Positions 46,146-55,264 of a stretch of DNA of 64,000 nucleotides are shown piece after piece (the stretch's first letter is position 1; every line of letters begins with the position of its first letter). Under the pieces are notes generated by a model. It searched no databases. It worked only from the letters and a program-made list of their open reading frames with translations, and was not told the DNA's origin. The stretch covers positions 17,501-81,500 of the forward strand of contig JAJDHD010000004.1 in the NCBI GenBank assembly GCA_030266015.1, given 5' to 3'. The position numbers were made by a program, and so were the translations under genes. This DNA is from Christensenellaceae bacterium OttesenSCG-928-K19. GTDB taxonomy: Bacteria > Bacillota > Clostridia > Christensenellales > Christensenellaceae.

Positions 46146-46310
46146 TTTATGCTGTTTCTATTGCACAATCTTTGATTTGGCATTTCAAAACCCCGGTGAT
46201 TTCAACTTGTGTTTCCAGACAAAACAATGACACCGCTTTCCTTTGCACAGGGGCTGGATATAATAAGGTCAACAGGCAATATATAGGACGGGTACAAGGA
46301 GGATTGTGAT

Positions 46311-46550
46311 ATGAAATGGTTTGACATGACAAGCAAGCGCGCCAATATACTGCATCAGCTATACAGGAAAACAGGGCTGGACCTTGCCGATTTTATGGAC
46401 AAGACAGACCTCTCCTTCAAAGAGCTGGAGGTAAACATGAGCGGGCGGTGTGGGTCGATATCGGAGCGGGAGTTGAAAGGATTTGCCAAGGGGTTTGATA
46501 TGAATGTGGAAGAGCTGCTCACTTATCTTGAGCTGAGCGATTTCTTTTGA
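46311..46550 (+). CDS. Mini helix-turn-helix-like protein A
   Basis: 79 residues, soluble and helical. The order of helices (GLDLADFMDKTDLSFKELE, then a short loop with SGRCGSISERELKGFAKGF, then MNVEELLTYLEL) fits an XRE/Cro-type five-helix domain. It is clearly related to the next protein: both have G-[LM]-D-[LF]-x-D-F, L-x-x-x-x-x-G-R, R-x-[LF]-x-x-[FL]-A and a terminal EYL/TYLE helix. A TATAAT lies at 46259-46264 and AGGAGG before the ATG. Its stop codon overlaps the frame of the next gene. Binding of DNA is a guess from the fold. Confidence 0.65.
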   Translation: MKWFDMTSKRANILHQLYRKTGLDLADFMDKTDLSFKELEVNMSGRCGSISERELKGFAKGFDMNVEELLTYLELSDFF

Positions 46551-46567
46551 GGAAAAGGAGAGGTGCA

Positions 46568-46828
46568 ATGGAATTTATCCGGATGAATGCAGCCTCGGGA
46601 AGGAAACTCTACGAGCTGTGTGCACCGTATATGAACTTTTGGGAAAACGGAATGGATTTTGGGGATTTCATAGAGGAAGCCGGTATTCCAATCGATAGGC
46701 TGAACGATTACTTTAATGGCCGCCGGGACTTGCGAGAGGATGATTTGGCGCGGTTTGCCCGTGTGTGCAGGTTAAAAAGGGATGCGTTAAAAGAATACCT
46801 AGAATATGTTTACGGGAGGAGCGTTTGA
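46568..46828 (+). CDS. Mini helix-turn-helix-like protein B
   Basis: 86 residues. Paralogue of the preceding protein, with GMDFGDFIEEAGIPIDRLNDYFNGRRDLREDDLARFARVC aligned to its neighbour's domain. In this copy the XRE-type pattern (helix, turn, recognition helix, then A-R-V/F) is somewhat clearer. ATG 46568 follows AAGGAGAGG; the longer frame from 46547 has no site of its own. The pair is likely a recent tandem duplication acting together, perhaps as a heterodimer. Confidence 0.65.
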   Translation: MEFIRMNAASGRKLYELCAPYMNFWENGMDFGDFIEEAGIPIDRLNDYFNGRRDLREDDLARFARVCRLKRDALKEYLEYVYGRSV

Positions 46829-46858
46829 GCATAAAAAACATATTGCCCTGAAACATAA

Positions 46859-46896
46859 AAGCCATCTTGCACAGGAAAGGGCGCGATGGCTTTTTC
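46859..46896. terminator. Bidirectional terminator
   Basis: AAGCCATC (46859-46866) and GATGGCTT (46885-46892 region) form an 8-bp stem with A- and T-runs on the two sides. It serves the mini-HTH pair on one strand and the DUF47 gene on the other. Confidence 0.75.
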
Positions 46897-46929
46897 CGAA
46901 ATGATACGGATCAGCGTAAACGAAAGCCG

Positions 46930-47553
46930 TCAGGTGTTCTTCATGACGATGTTTTCGACAGCATCCGCCACATCCTCCATTGCGTCACAGCATCCCTCCA
47001 GGCAGTCCAGCATACGCGACCATGTTAATATTTCTACGGGGTCGTTCGAGGTTACATGCAGGGCGTGCATCGCTCGGGTGTAAAGCGTGTCTCCGTGGCC
47101 TTCCAGCTCGTTTATCTCCACAATATAGGTGCCCAGAGTGGCGCTTTTCTTAAAATTACTGAATTGTTCCATCAGCTTTTTTAGTGTTGCGCAGCATTTG
47201 GAGATGATATCCGAAAATTCAAGCGCGTCCGGACGGATTGTCTTGATGTTGTAGGCGTACAGCTTGATCAGGATATCCTCCACCGAATCGACGACTTCAT
47301 CCAGCAGTTGCGCAATTTCCGCAATATCCTCTATTTCGATGGGTGGCAAGAACTCCCGCGCCAACGCTTTCATCAGCTCGTGTTTTTGCTCGTCGGCAGA
47401 ATGCTCTATTTTGTGGATCGCTTCCAGCTTTTCAGATAGAGCTTCTTTGTTGAAGCTATGCAGAGTGTCGTCCACAATTTTTGCAGCCATGCAGGAATAC
47501 TCGGCTAGTTTAGTAAAACCGGCGTAATAATCATAATTTTGCTTGCGTGCCAT
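46930..47553 (-). CDS. DUF47 family (PhoU-like) accessory protein of the Pit phosphate transporter
   Basis: 207 residues, all-helical and soluble. It has the conserved IEHSADEQKHELMKAL and FLPPIEIEDIAEIAQLLDEVVDSVED segments, with the E/D-x-x-D metal-binding pattern of PhoU-like proteins. DUF47 genes nearly always lie next to Pit transporters and are thought to control them. Here it follows the Pit gene by 28 bases on the same strand. AGGGGAGGAAA lies before the start. Confidence 0.92.
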   Translation of the reverse strand: MARKQNYDYYAGFTKLAEYSCMAAKIVDDTLHSFNKEALSEKLEAIHKIEHSADEQKHELMKALAREFLPPIEIEDIAEIAQLLDEVVDSVEDILIKLYAYNIKTIRPDALEFSDIISKCCATLKKLMEQFSNFKKSATLGTYIVEINELEGHGDTLYTRAMHALHVTSNDPVEILTWSRMLDCLEGCCDAMEDVADAVENIVMKNT

Positions 47554-47581
47554 AGGTTATTTCCTCCCCTGCGTTGTTTGC

Positions 47582-48634
47582 TTAAAAGATATTTAAAAAC
47601 AACATGGCCATCAGATATCCAATTACCCCACATCCGGGAAACGTGAGGCCCCACGCGAGGAACATTTCCTTTACAATGCCCCAATTGACGGATGAAACGC
47701 GTTTGGCTGCACCCACGCCCATGATGGCAGTTGTTTTTGTGTGCGTGGTGCTCACGGGTAATCCAGTGAAGGAAGAAACGAGCAAGCAGCTTGTGGCGGC
47801 TATATCTGCGGAAAACCCTTGGTACTTCTTCAGCTTTGCCATATCCATGCCAACCGCCTTTATAATCCGGTAGCCGCCAATGGATGTGCCGACTGCCATG
47901 ACGGCGGAGCAAAGCACCATTAGCCATATGGGAATGGTAAAGCTGGAGACATCGCCCTGCCCCTGCGAGAGGAACATACCAAGCAGGAATACCGCCATAA
48001 ATTTTTGACCATCCTGCGCGCCATGCATAAAGGACATGGCGGCGGCACCGCCGATTTGCGCCTTGCCAAAGAACGGTTCTGTCTTTCGCCTGTCCAGCGG
48101 GCGGCCGATGGCCTGCACCGCCTTGGCAATCACCCATCCAAGGCCAAAGCCCATGCCGGAAGACAGCGCCAGGCCATATAACACCTTGACCCATTCACTG
48201 CCATTGATGCCCGCAAAGCTGCCCTGAAGTGCGATAGCCGCGCCGGACAGCCCGGCAATCAACGCATGGCTTTCACTTGTGGGAATGCCAAAGCGCCAGG
48301 CTGCCGTCGCCCATGCCACAATGGCCACCATGGCGGCACAAAGTGCGACGAGTGCCTTGTGGCTGTCACCGCCGAAGTCCACCATATCATAGATTGTGTA
48401 CGCAACTGTCGCGTTGATCATGGTCATAACCAAAACGCCAAGGAAATTGAATACTGCGGCCATCATAATCGCAGCCTTTGGTTTCATGGAACGGGTAGAA
48501 ACGCATGTTGCAATAGCGTTTGGCGCGTCTGTCCATCCGTTCACCAAAATTACGCCCATTGTCAATATGACGGTGATGAGCAAAGCGGGATTGGTGCCTA
48601 GCTGGCTCAAAAATTCCATAAACGACACTGTCAT
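47582..48634 (-). CDS. Inorganic phosphate transporter, Pit family
   Basis: 350 residues with about ten membrane helices. The two inverted-repeat signatures of Pit/PHO4 proteins are present: VNGWTDAPNAIATCVSTRSM near residue 32 and a second one near the C terminus, VSTTHTKTTAIMGVGAAKR; a middle motif reads FGIPTSESHALIAGLSGAA. It imports phosphate (as metal-phosphate with H+) at low affinity. ATG 48634 follows GAGAGGA; the frame is open for nine codons more. First gene of a two-gene unit with DUF47. Confidence 0.93.
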   Translation of the reverse strand: MTVSFMEFLSQLGTNPALLITVILTMGVILVNGWTDAPNAIATCVSTRSMKPKAAIMMAAVFNFLGVLVMTMINATVAYTIYDMVDFGGDSHKALVALCAAMVAIVAWATAAWRFGIPTSESHALIAGLSGAAIALQGSFAGINGSEWVKVLYGLALSSGMGFGLGWVIAKAVQAIGRPLDRRKTEPFFGKAQIGGAAAMSFMHGAQDGQKFMAVFLLGMFLSQGQGDVSSFTIPIWLMVLCSAVMAVGTSIGGYRIIKAVGMDMAKLKKYQGFSADIAATSCLLVSSFTGLPVSTTHTKTTAIMGVGAAKRVSSVNWGIVKEMFLAWGLTFPGCGVIGYLMAMLFLNIF

Positions 48635-48897
48635 ATGGTATCCTCTCACAGATGCTGCCATGATTTTTTATTGGTTACGATGACTGGCTTTTTCGGCCTT
48701 GTGGCGCATTGCAGCCTGGCTTGCCAGAGCTGCCCCGCCTGTAGAAGAGCCGTTCCATTTCAATTAAGTTCATCATATATCGGTTGACCCAATAATGCAA
48801 TGATTTTATGGGAGTTTCGATAAAATAGGATGATTCGGGGATAGTACCGTTACAGGTGGCGAGGATGTGGTATGATAAAAAGGGAAAGGAGGTTTGT

Positions 48898-49371
48898 ATG
48901 GAACACGAAAAGAATATAATTGTGACAAGCACGGCTTTTGAAAATGGAGGGATTATTCCAGTAAAATTTACCGGTTATGGAGAGGATGTGTCTCCCGGGC
49001 TGACGCTTTCGGGGCTAGACGAGAACGCAAAATCCATTGCGATTGTTATGGATGACGTCGACCATCCGATTAAACCCAATTTTAACCATTGGGTGATATG
49101 GAATATCCTGCCTTCAGAAAAAATACAGGAAGGGATTCCACGGGGGAAAGTGCTGGAAACGCTGGGCGGTGCCGTGCAGGGGCGCGCATATGGAAAGCAT
49201 CGCTACCGTGGCCCCAAGCCTCCATTTGGTTGGTCACATCGCTACAGGTATCATGTTTATGTGTTGGATACAAAACTTGACCTTGATCCCGGCACAAGGA
49301 AAGACGGTTTGTTAGCGGCAACGGAAGGGCATATTATACAATATGGCGTTCTTGAAGGGCGATACCGGTAG
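48898..49371 (+). CDS. YbhB/YbcL family PEBP-like protein
   Basis: 157 residues. It is the bacterial form of the phosphatidylethanolamine-binding/Raf-kinase-inhibitor fold: GEDVSPGLTLSGL, SIAIVMDDVDHP (the D-x-D-x-P anion pocket), NHWVIWNIL and HRYRYHVYVLDTKLDL. The role is unknown in bacteria. ATG 48898 has AAAGGAGG seven bases upstream; upstream codons in frame lack a site. Single gene. Confidence 0.9.
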   Translation: MEHEKNIIVTSTAFENGGIIPVKFTGYGEDVSPGLTLSGLDENAKSIAIVMDDVDHPIKPNFNHWVIWNILPSEKIQEGIPRGKVLETLGGAVQGRAYGKHRYRGPKPPFGWSHRYRYHVYVLDTKLDLDPGTRKDGLLAATEGHIIQYGVLEGRYR

Positions 49372-49408
49372 CGGAAAAGCCCTATAACCGCGTGAATGCA
49401 GGCGTTCC

Positions 49409-49825
49409 TTAGCCGCTGAAAAATTGAGTTTTCACACGACTTCTTTCAATCAGAATAGTTTCCTGGTTAAGCACTGAAAGAAGATCGGTGCAAATGGTGG
49501 AAACTGTTTCATTGGAAGCACCATAGAGAATAAGGACAAAGGTATCTTCCGTTGTCGTTTCTTTTTCGGTATTAGTCCATACTCCATCGACTTCCGCCAG
49601 CGTGTAGTCGATTGCGTATTTTGTGCACACGGCGGATATTGCGGTCTGTGCCTCCTCTATAGATAACTCAGCTTGCAGAGTGTCCTTGTCATTTGTGCCT
49701 ATATAGAGAAGGTGCTTGTCTGTATTGCCAAAGGTGGAGGATGCAAGGAGCACCCCGGTGGATACCACCGATAAAGATAGGGCCAGGATGGCGATGCCCC
49801 ACAATAAAGTTCGTTTTGTTTTCAC
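49409..49825 (-). CDS. Exported protein, DUF3574-like, unknown function
   Basis: 138 residues. One N-terminal hydrophobic segment (about 8-29) acts as signal or anchor. The mature part has LYIGTNDKDT, a stretch DYTLAEVDGVWTN and a later EDTFVLILYG, an arrangement that recalls DUF3574 proteins, whose role is unknown. GAGGAGGC precedes the ATG on its strand. No partner gene. Confidence 0.6.
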   Translation of the reverse strand: MKTKRTLLWGIAILALSLSVVSTGVLLASSTFGNTDKHLLYIGTNDKDTLQAELSIEEAQTAISAVCTKYAIDYTLAEVDGVWTNTEKETTTEDTFVLILYGASNETVSTICTDLLSVLNQETILIERSRVKTQFFSG

Positions 49826-50533
49826 GATACACGGCCTCCTCTTGCTTTAATGACTGCAATGGCACAAAGATGCTGGCGGTGTGGTTACTGTTGCGTCAAT
49901 TTACATGCCTGTTGTCTGTGGGTTGCCTTGTGTTTTGCAGCCGATGGGTCTCATAAATCAAAAAAATCTTCAAATGATCCGTCTAAATCGATACATAAAT
50001 TTAAAGGTGATTTTGCCGTAGGGTTAAATTGCCTGTTTCAATAGAGCGAGTTATATTGCGGGAAACGCCGGCACGCAACAACATAAATGCCGAAAAAAGG
50101 GTGACCAACGACAGAGTCGCAAGTGAAGGGATAGGTCTCCCTTTGGGTTGTAGTTCGATCACATATAAATCTTGGCCCCTATTTTTTTCATAGTAGTTAT
50201 CCGCCCCTTTTATTATGCTGTTGTAAAGTAGGCTTGTCAATATATTGCGGGGAGACGATAAAAATCACACAAACAGATTGACAAGGATATTTGACGAGAA
50301 AGCTAAAATGAAATGGGGAGACGGGGCGGAATAATAAGCGCATACTTTTTGCGCAGTGCGCAAATAATGTTCTTTGGTTTATATAATAATTATAAGGTAG
50401 TGAAAATATAGATGATGCATTCTTGGCGGTGGGCGTGACTGTAGCTTTAGCAGACTCCCGTATATGAGCGAGGGGATGCATAAAGAACCAAAACAGCTTG
50501 GAATGTATATTTAGTTTGGGATAGGAGAAATTT
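49826..50533. other. Long gap with a perfect dyad, no supported gene
   Basis: This 708-bp stretch holds only weak ORFs (a 79-codon TTG-initiated minus-strand frame at 50001-50240 with one hydrophobic patch, without ribosome site). A perfect dyad, TTGCGCAGTGCGCAA (50349-50363), lies 19 bases upstream of a TATAAT (50382-50387). It could be an operator for the regulator-like gene that starts at 50534. No good -35 box accompanies this -10, which would fit activator dependence. Confidence 0.4.
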
Positions 50534-51838
50534 ATGAAAAAAACTGTGTTGGTTGTAAATCCGCGGGAGGAAGAACGCGGGGAATGGAAGAAGCGGCTTA
50601 CAGATTCCGGGTACACGGTGCTGGATGCTGGGCAATATCTTTCTGAGATGGTTCGAATACTCAGCCACGCGCCTGTGGATTACGTAGTTTGCTCCTCAGA
50701 GCTTATTACAGGTGCAGTTTATGAAGTGTTATCACAAATTCATATATTTTTTCCGAAAGTCCGCATGATAGTTGTTGGCTGGATACAACTGGAACGGGCA
50801 TTGCCAAATCTTGCCAAGGTTAGCTTTCGAAATGAGTTTGACAGCAACCTGGAGGAGGGCGCCTATTGCCAAATGTCCCTGCCGCCGCAACGCCCAGAGG
50901 ATATCCTGAGGCTTTTGCTTCGGGAGCATTTTTTGAGTGGGGAACAGGCGGCAGCGTTGTTGCGGGATGCGGGCTATACCTGCAACGGGGAGCTTACTGT
51001 CCTCGTGTTAAATGCGAAGCCGTATATTCCATATGATATTTTGCAAAAACTGCCGGCGGAGTTTGCAAAAGGCGCGTCTGTTTTGATGGATGCGGGGGAG
51101 GCATGCATTGTTTTGTGTGATTGCGGGGATCCGCTGAAGACCGCGGACGCGCTGCGGGTTTACCTGCTGGAAAATATAGACATCAGTTTTTCCATTGGTA
51201 TAAGCCGCAGCCGCAAGAAGGTATCTGAGCTTTTTATATCAAGGCGCGAGGCGCTTCGGGCCTCACTGGCGACGCATGAATATGGACTGGATAGCGTGGT
51301 GCATATTGATTATCTTGACAAAAAGGATATATGGTATGCATATCCCCATCATAAGGAAAACAGGATGATTGAGTATGCGATGGACGGAGACGCAAAACAG
51401 GCGATTGCGTTGCTGGATGAGCTTTTCTCTTTTTTAGAGAAGCGAGAAGAACAGTTAAGCGAACGGTATATCAGGAGCGTTGGCTTGCGCATATGGGCGG
51501 GTATGGGGCTGGCGGCATCCTCGCGCCTGCTTGCTTATGAAACGCTGCAGATGGATGCGATGTCGTTTGGCAAATTGGTTACAAGCAAAAACTGGCAAGA
51601 CATGTACGCCTTCCTGAAGGAAGGGATTCTACAGGTGTCCCTTGAAATGGAGGCTATACAGGAGGTTGCGCGTGACGCCCTGTATACGCGGCTTTCCTCG
51701 CTTAGGGCCAAGGGGGAATCTCCTTTGCCGGAGGAGCTTGTGGGGATTTTCCATACAACAATAGGTTTTTTGAACGACGCTGTAACGCAAAATTCCAAAG
51801 ATACCATTTTTAATTTTTTTCAACAAACGGATGCTTGA
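50534..51838 (+). CDS. YesN-like response-regulator relative without DNA-binding domain
   Basis: 434 residues, soluble. The first 125 residues look like a receiver domain (KTVLVVNPREEERGEWKKRL, then VDYVVCSSEL, then VRMIVVGW), but the phospho-acceptor Asp position reads VCSSEL, so it is probably not phosphorylated in the usual way. The middle part with FSIGISRSRKKVSELFISRREALRASL matches the linker domain of YesN/AraC-type regulators. The AraC HTH that should end such proteins is missing; the last 140 residues are helical with no recognised motif. It may work as a protein-protein regulator. AGGAG precedes the ATG. Confidence 0.55.
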   Translation: MKKTVLVVNPREEERGEWKKRLTDSGYTVLDAGQYLSEMVRILSHAPVDYVVCSSELITGAVYEVLSQIHIFFPKVRMIVVGWIQLERALPNLAKVSFRNEFDSNLEEGAYCQMSLPPQRPEDILRLLLREHFLSGEQAAALLRDAGYTCNGELTVLVLNAKPYIPYDILQKLPAEFAKGASVLMDAGEACIVLCDCGDPLKTADALRVYLLENIDISFSIGISRSRKKVSELFISRREALRASLATHEYGLDSVVHIDYLDKKDIWYAYPHHKENRMIEYAMDGDAKQAIALLDELFSFLEKREEQLSERYIRSVGLRIWAGMGLAASSRLLAYETLQMDAMSFGKLVTSKNWQDMYAFLKEGILQVSLEMEAIQEVARDALYTRLSSLRAKGESPLPEELVGIFHTTIGFLNDAVTQNSKDTIFNFFQQTDA

Positions 51839-51924
51839 TAGCCAGGGTTTGTGTGGTGTTCATATGGTGTCGCGCGTAGGGTAAAATAAAAAAGAAACCT
51901 TGAATTGTAGGAGGAGTATTTTTT

Positions 51925-52566
51925 ATGTTGTTACAGACAAATCCCAAACGTGCGGGGTGGCGTGTCTTCACGGTATTGCTTGCGGCGGTGTCGTGCGCAT
52001 GCTATTTCTTTGGAGGGGCTTTTTTTGCATCTGTTCCCGAGGGCGGGCTTGATTACGGGTATATGCTGTATTTCTGTATGCTGATTGCGTTGATTTCCTC
52101 TTCCTTGTTGCTGGCAATCGGTGGCACGGCGGCGGATACTGCCATAAACTACCGCCCGGTTCTAGCGGCTGGTATGATTTTTGCGGCGGTAGCGTCCGTG
52201 TTTTTAGTGACGCGTGATATTATAGACTCTGCGGAGATGGGGATATTGGCGGCAAACGGGTCCTTTAATAACCTTGTATATTTGATTACGGATGCGGTAT
52301 TGCTGGTGGCGGCTATCATACTCTCTGGTTTCTTCCTTGGTAGAATCGGTGGAAAAGCGGTTATGGCCGCGGCGTGGATTTTTTTTGTGGGCAATCTGCT
52401 GTTTATGGTGGGAGTCCTACTATATTTTACAAATGGCTCTGCTTTTGATGTTGGTTTCTCGTGGTTTAATTTGATTTACCCCTGGGTAGACGCAATGGGG
52501 CTTGCGGCAGCCATTGTAGTGTTGGCGCTGGTGCGCAAAACCGATTTGCCGACCAAAAAGATATGA
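51925..52566 (+). CDS. Six-helix membrane protein, unknown, paralogue of 56840-57469
   Basis: 213 residues with about six hydrophobic segments. It has no known motif but shares length, topology and many positions with the protein at 56840-57469: an N-terminal WR-x(6)-A-A helix, a glycine-rich third helix, GxxxxxAxxGxLxxxGxFxxLxYLxxD and a final LxYPWxxxMxLAxxxxVxxA before a short basic tail. The two copies flank the transporter array, one on each strand. AGGAGG precedes the ATG. Confidence 0.65.
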   Translation: MLLQTNPKRAGWRVFTVLLAAVSCACYFFGGAFFASVPEGGLDYGYMLYFCMLIALISSSLLLAIGGTAADTAINYRPVLAAGMIFAAVASVFLVTRDIIDSAEMGILAANGSFNNLVYLITDAVLLVAAIILSGFFLGRIGGKAVMAAAWIFFVGNLLFMVGVLLYFTNGSAFDVGFSWFNLIYPWVDAMGLAAAIVVLALVRKTDLPTKKI

Positions 52567-52695
52567 AATGATTCCGATCATGGTAATCCCGGCAGACTCC
52601 GAAAGCAAAGGCAATCTTGTTTTTTTCGCAAAAATTGCAGAGCTGTTGTAATTATCGCTTTATATCAGGAGGGAGCCGGTCGTGCTTGCTTTAGG

Positions 52696-54138
52696 CTAAT
52701 GCGGTAGCGTGGTATTCCTTCTTTTGCCAAATACGGTGTTTTTTAAAAATAACCCGAACAATGCAATCGCAGCTACAATGCCTATGGTGCAAGACAACGG
52801 CAGCATACCCTTTTCCATCAGTCCGAGGCATTCAGGCGCGGCAAGAAAATAGGTTACGCTCACAGCAGACATAAAGACAGCGGGGAGTGCTGTCAGCCAA
52901 TATGGTTTTTTCTCCTGCCACAGGTAAACGGATGCCGCCCACAGGGCGATCATGGCAAGCGTTTGGTTACTCCATGCAAAGTACCGCCACACGACCATGT
53001 AATCAAAGCCATATGCGACGATTACGGCGAACGCTAATATGGGAACGGTGATGAGTAGCCGTTTGCCGATGCTTTTTTGATCCAGTTTAAACCAATCGGC
53101 AAGAATCAACCGTGCGCTGCGGAAAGCCGTATCTCCTGAGGTAATAGGGCAGGCAATGACGCCGACCATGGCGAGCACGCCGCCCACCGGGCCAAGAAGT
53201 GTCATGCAAATCTGGTAAACTGCGCCGTTTGGGCCGATATTTGGATTGGAAAGCACTGCGTACAGGCCGCCTGTCCCGTTATAGAATGCGACGCCTGCTG
53301 CTGCCCACACAAGGGCGATCACACCCTCGGCAATCATGGCGCCATAGAATGTCTGCCGGCCTTTTTTTTCGGTTGTCAGGCAACGTGCCATCAGCGGTGA
53401 CTGCGTGGCATGAAACCCGGAAATCGCACCGCATGCAACGGTGATAAACATAAAGGGGAAGATGGGAAGGCCTTCCGGATGCATATTCACAAGGCTCATT
53501 TCCGGCAACTGGTATCCTTTCGCAATCAGCATAATCCCCACTCCTGCCGCCATGATGATGAGGCAAACGCCAAAAACCGGATATATTTTGCCGATAATCT
53601 TGTCGATTGGCAGGAAAGTGGCAAGGAAAAAGTATGCTATGACAACAACAAACCAGAGCATATAACTCGCCGAATCCGAGGTGATCATGGAAATAGACGT
53701 GGCTGACCCTATGGCGAATACCGTGCCCAGCATAAGCAACAAAAAGACGGAAAACACGCGCATAATTTGCTTGATGGCACGCCCGAGGAATTGTCCGGTG
53801 ATATCGGCAATGGAGCACCCGCCGTTGCGCATGGAAAGCATGCCGACAATGTAGTCGTGCACACCACCCGCTAAGATAGAACCTGCGACGATCCAAAGAT
53901 AAACGACCGGCCCCCACAGCGCACCCTGTATTGCGCCGACAATTGGCCCCAGCCCTGCAATGTTTAAAAGGTGGATCAGGAATATCTTTTTGTTGCCCAT
54001 GGGGACATAATCCACGCCGTCCTGTTGCGCGGTTGCGGGGGTGGCTCTGTTGTCGGGCTTAAAGATCCGGTCCACAATCTTCCCATAGGTAAAATAGCCG
54101 GCAATCAGCAAAGCGATGCTAAGCAAGAATGTTACCAT
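52696..54138 (-). CDS. Carbon starvation protein CstA family transporter (short form)
   Basis: 480 residues with about 13 membrane helices. Family motifs: DYVPMGNKKIFLIHLLNIAGLGPIVGAIQGALWGP at the N terminus, HDYIVGMLSMRNGG, GAISGFHATQSPLMARC and ITSGDTAFRSARLILADW. E. coli CstA is about 700 residues; the short clostridial form is common. CstA proteins import peptides or pyruvate. It lies 43 bases behind the ABC ATPase gene on the same strand, so it may be the last gene of that array. Confidence 0.9.
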   Translation of the reverse strand: MVTFLLSIALLIAGYFTYGKIVDRIFKPDNRATPATAQQDGVDYVPMGNKKIFLIHLLNIAGLGPIVGAIQGALWGPVVYLWIVAGSILAGGVHDYIVGMLSMRNGGCSIADITGQFLGRAIKQIMRVFSVFLLLMLGTVFAIGSATSISMITSDSASYMLWFVVVIAYFFLATFLPIDKIIGKIYPVFGVCLIIMAAGVGIMLIAKGYQLPEMSLVNMHPEGLPIFPFMFITVACGAISGFHATQSPLMARCLTTEKKGRQTFYGAMIAEGVIALVWAAAGVAFYNGTGGLYAVLSNPNIGPNGAVYQICMTLLGPVGGVLAMVGVIACPITSGDTAFRSARLILADWFKLDQKSIGKRLLITVPILAFAVIVAYGFDYMVVWRYFAWSNQTLAMIALWAASVYLWQEKKPYWLTALPAVFMSAVSVTYFLAAPECLGLMEKGMLPLSCTIGIVAAIALFGLFLKNTVFGKRRNTTLPH

Positions 54139-54181
54139 GCGTTCCTCCCGTCAGGCTTCCCGTAACAAATTGATCGCTGTG

Positions 54182-55264
54182 TTAAACCTTGACCGAAAGA
54201 TACCAGCTGTCCTCTGTTTCTTTGCACGCTACGTCTCCTGTCAGTTTTTGTACCAATTGCAATCCCAACTCGTCGATAGCCGGGTGTGTTATCGGTTCTT
54301 GTTGTATCCCCGGGAATTCCAGCATAACGTCCTTTGTATCCGACCTTCTGGAGCACCGTAGGCGAAAAACACATTGCTGCTCGATGTCAGTGCTTGTGAT
54401 GGCAAATGCTATTTCCTCCAGCAGTAGCTCTATAGAACGGATCTGCCTGTTGGTAAAGCCATATGGTATGCAGAACGAACGTATCTCGCTCAATAGCGCA
54501 TACATATCCGCGTTTACGGAAATATCGCGCTCAAATACATCCATCCGTTCAATAAACTGCTGTGTTTTTGGTTTTTGCGGATGGTCGAAAACCTGCTCTG
54601 GCGTGCCTATCTCATAAAGGCCGTGCTCGTCAAAATAGGCGACGCGAGAAGCGATGCTGCGAGCAAAATCCATCTCGTGAGTTACGATGATGCTGGTCAT
54701 TCCATCCTTTACCAACCGTGCGATTACGTTTTGCACTTCGTCTACCATCGTGGGGTCTAGTGCGCTGGTGGGCTCGTCAAATAATAAAACATCCGGCTTC
54801 ATCATCAGGCAGCGGACGATTGCGACACGCTGCTTTTGGCCGCCCGAAAGCTGGGCGGGCAGATGGTCTGCAAATTGCTCCATACCCACCTGTGCCAACA
54901 GTTCTTTGGCTTCGTGTATTGCTTGTGCCTGTGGCATATGATTTACCGCCATGGGCGCCAATATCATATTCTCCAATATATTCAAATGGGAAAACAGGTT
55001 GAAGCTTTGGTATACCATGCCCACCTGTGCGCGTAGCCGATCTATATCGGCGGTTTTGTCAAGGATATCCTTGCCTAGCACTGTGATGCTGCCGCTGCTG
55101 GGTTGCTCCATTCGGTTGATGCAACGTAGGAATGTGGATTTGCCGCAACCAGAGGGACCAATGATAACAAGCGCTTCGCCTTTATCGACATCAAGGGAGA
55201 TGTCCTTGAAAACCAGCGTATTGCCAAATGACTTTGCCAGCCCCTTAACTTCTATTATGCTCAT
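54182..55264 (-). CDS. Polar amino-acid type ABC ATPase with C-terminal RsbW/GHKL-like domain
   Basis: 360 residues. Residues 1-243 are a GlnQ-type ATPase: Walker A GPSGCGKST (36-44), Q-loop YQSFN, signature LSGGQ (139-143), Walker B LLFDEP and switch His in THE (195). GlnQ proteins stop near residue 240; here about 115 residues follow. Their pattern (NADMYALLSEIRSFC.....IELLLEEI, a beta hairpin with VMLEF, then ELGLQLVQKL....TEDSWYLSV) matches the histidine-kinase-like ATPase fold of SpoIIAB/RsbW, including the LGLxLV box. The N-box Asn is missing, so ATP binding by the tail is doubtful. Its start overlaps the permease stop. Confidence 0.8.
   Translation of the reverse strand: MSIIEVKGLAKSFGNTLVFKDISLDVDKGEALVIIGPSGCGKSTFLRCINRMEQPSSGSITVLGKDILDKTADIDRLRAQVGMVYQSFNLFSHLNILENMILAPMAVNHMPQAQAIHEAKELLAQVGMEQFADHLPAQLSGGQKQRVAIVRCLMMKPDVLLFDEPTSALDPTMVDEVQNVIARLVKDGMTSIIVTHEMDFARSIASRVAYFDEHGLYEIGTPEQVFDHPQKPKTQQFIERMDVFERDISVNADMYALLSEIRSFCIPYGFTNRQIRSIELLLEEIAFAITSTDIEQQCVFRLRCSRRSDTKDVMLEFPGIQQEPITHPAIDELGLQLVQKLTGDVACKETEDSWYLSVKV

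Noticed and set aside
46003-46230. 75-codon plus-strand ORF
   Set aside because: It is antisense to the more protein-like 59-codon frame and has no hydrophobic or family pattern.
50001-50240. 79-codon minus-strand ORF with one hydrophobic patch
   Set aside because: It starts with TTG, has no ribosome site and unusual composition; left as unsupported within the long gap.
54182-55264. Idea that the extra tail is the NIL/ACT or CBS domain known from other ABC ATPases
   Set aside because: The tail has the ELGLQLVQKL plus terminal strand pattern and an EE helix in front, which fit the RsbW-like fold; no CBS or NIL signature is visible.
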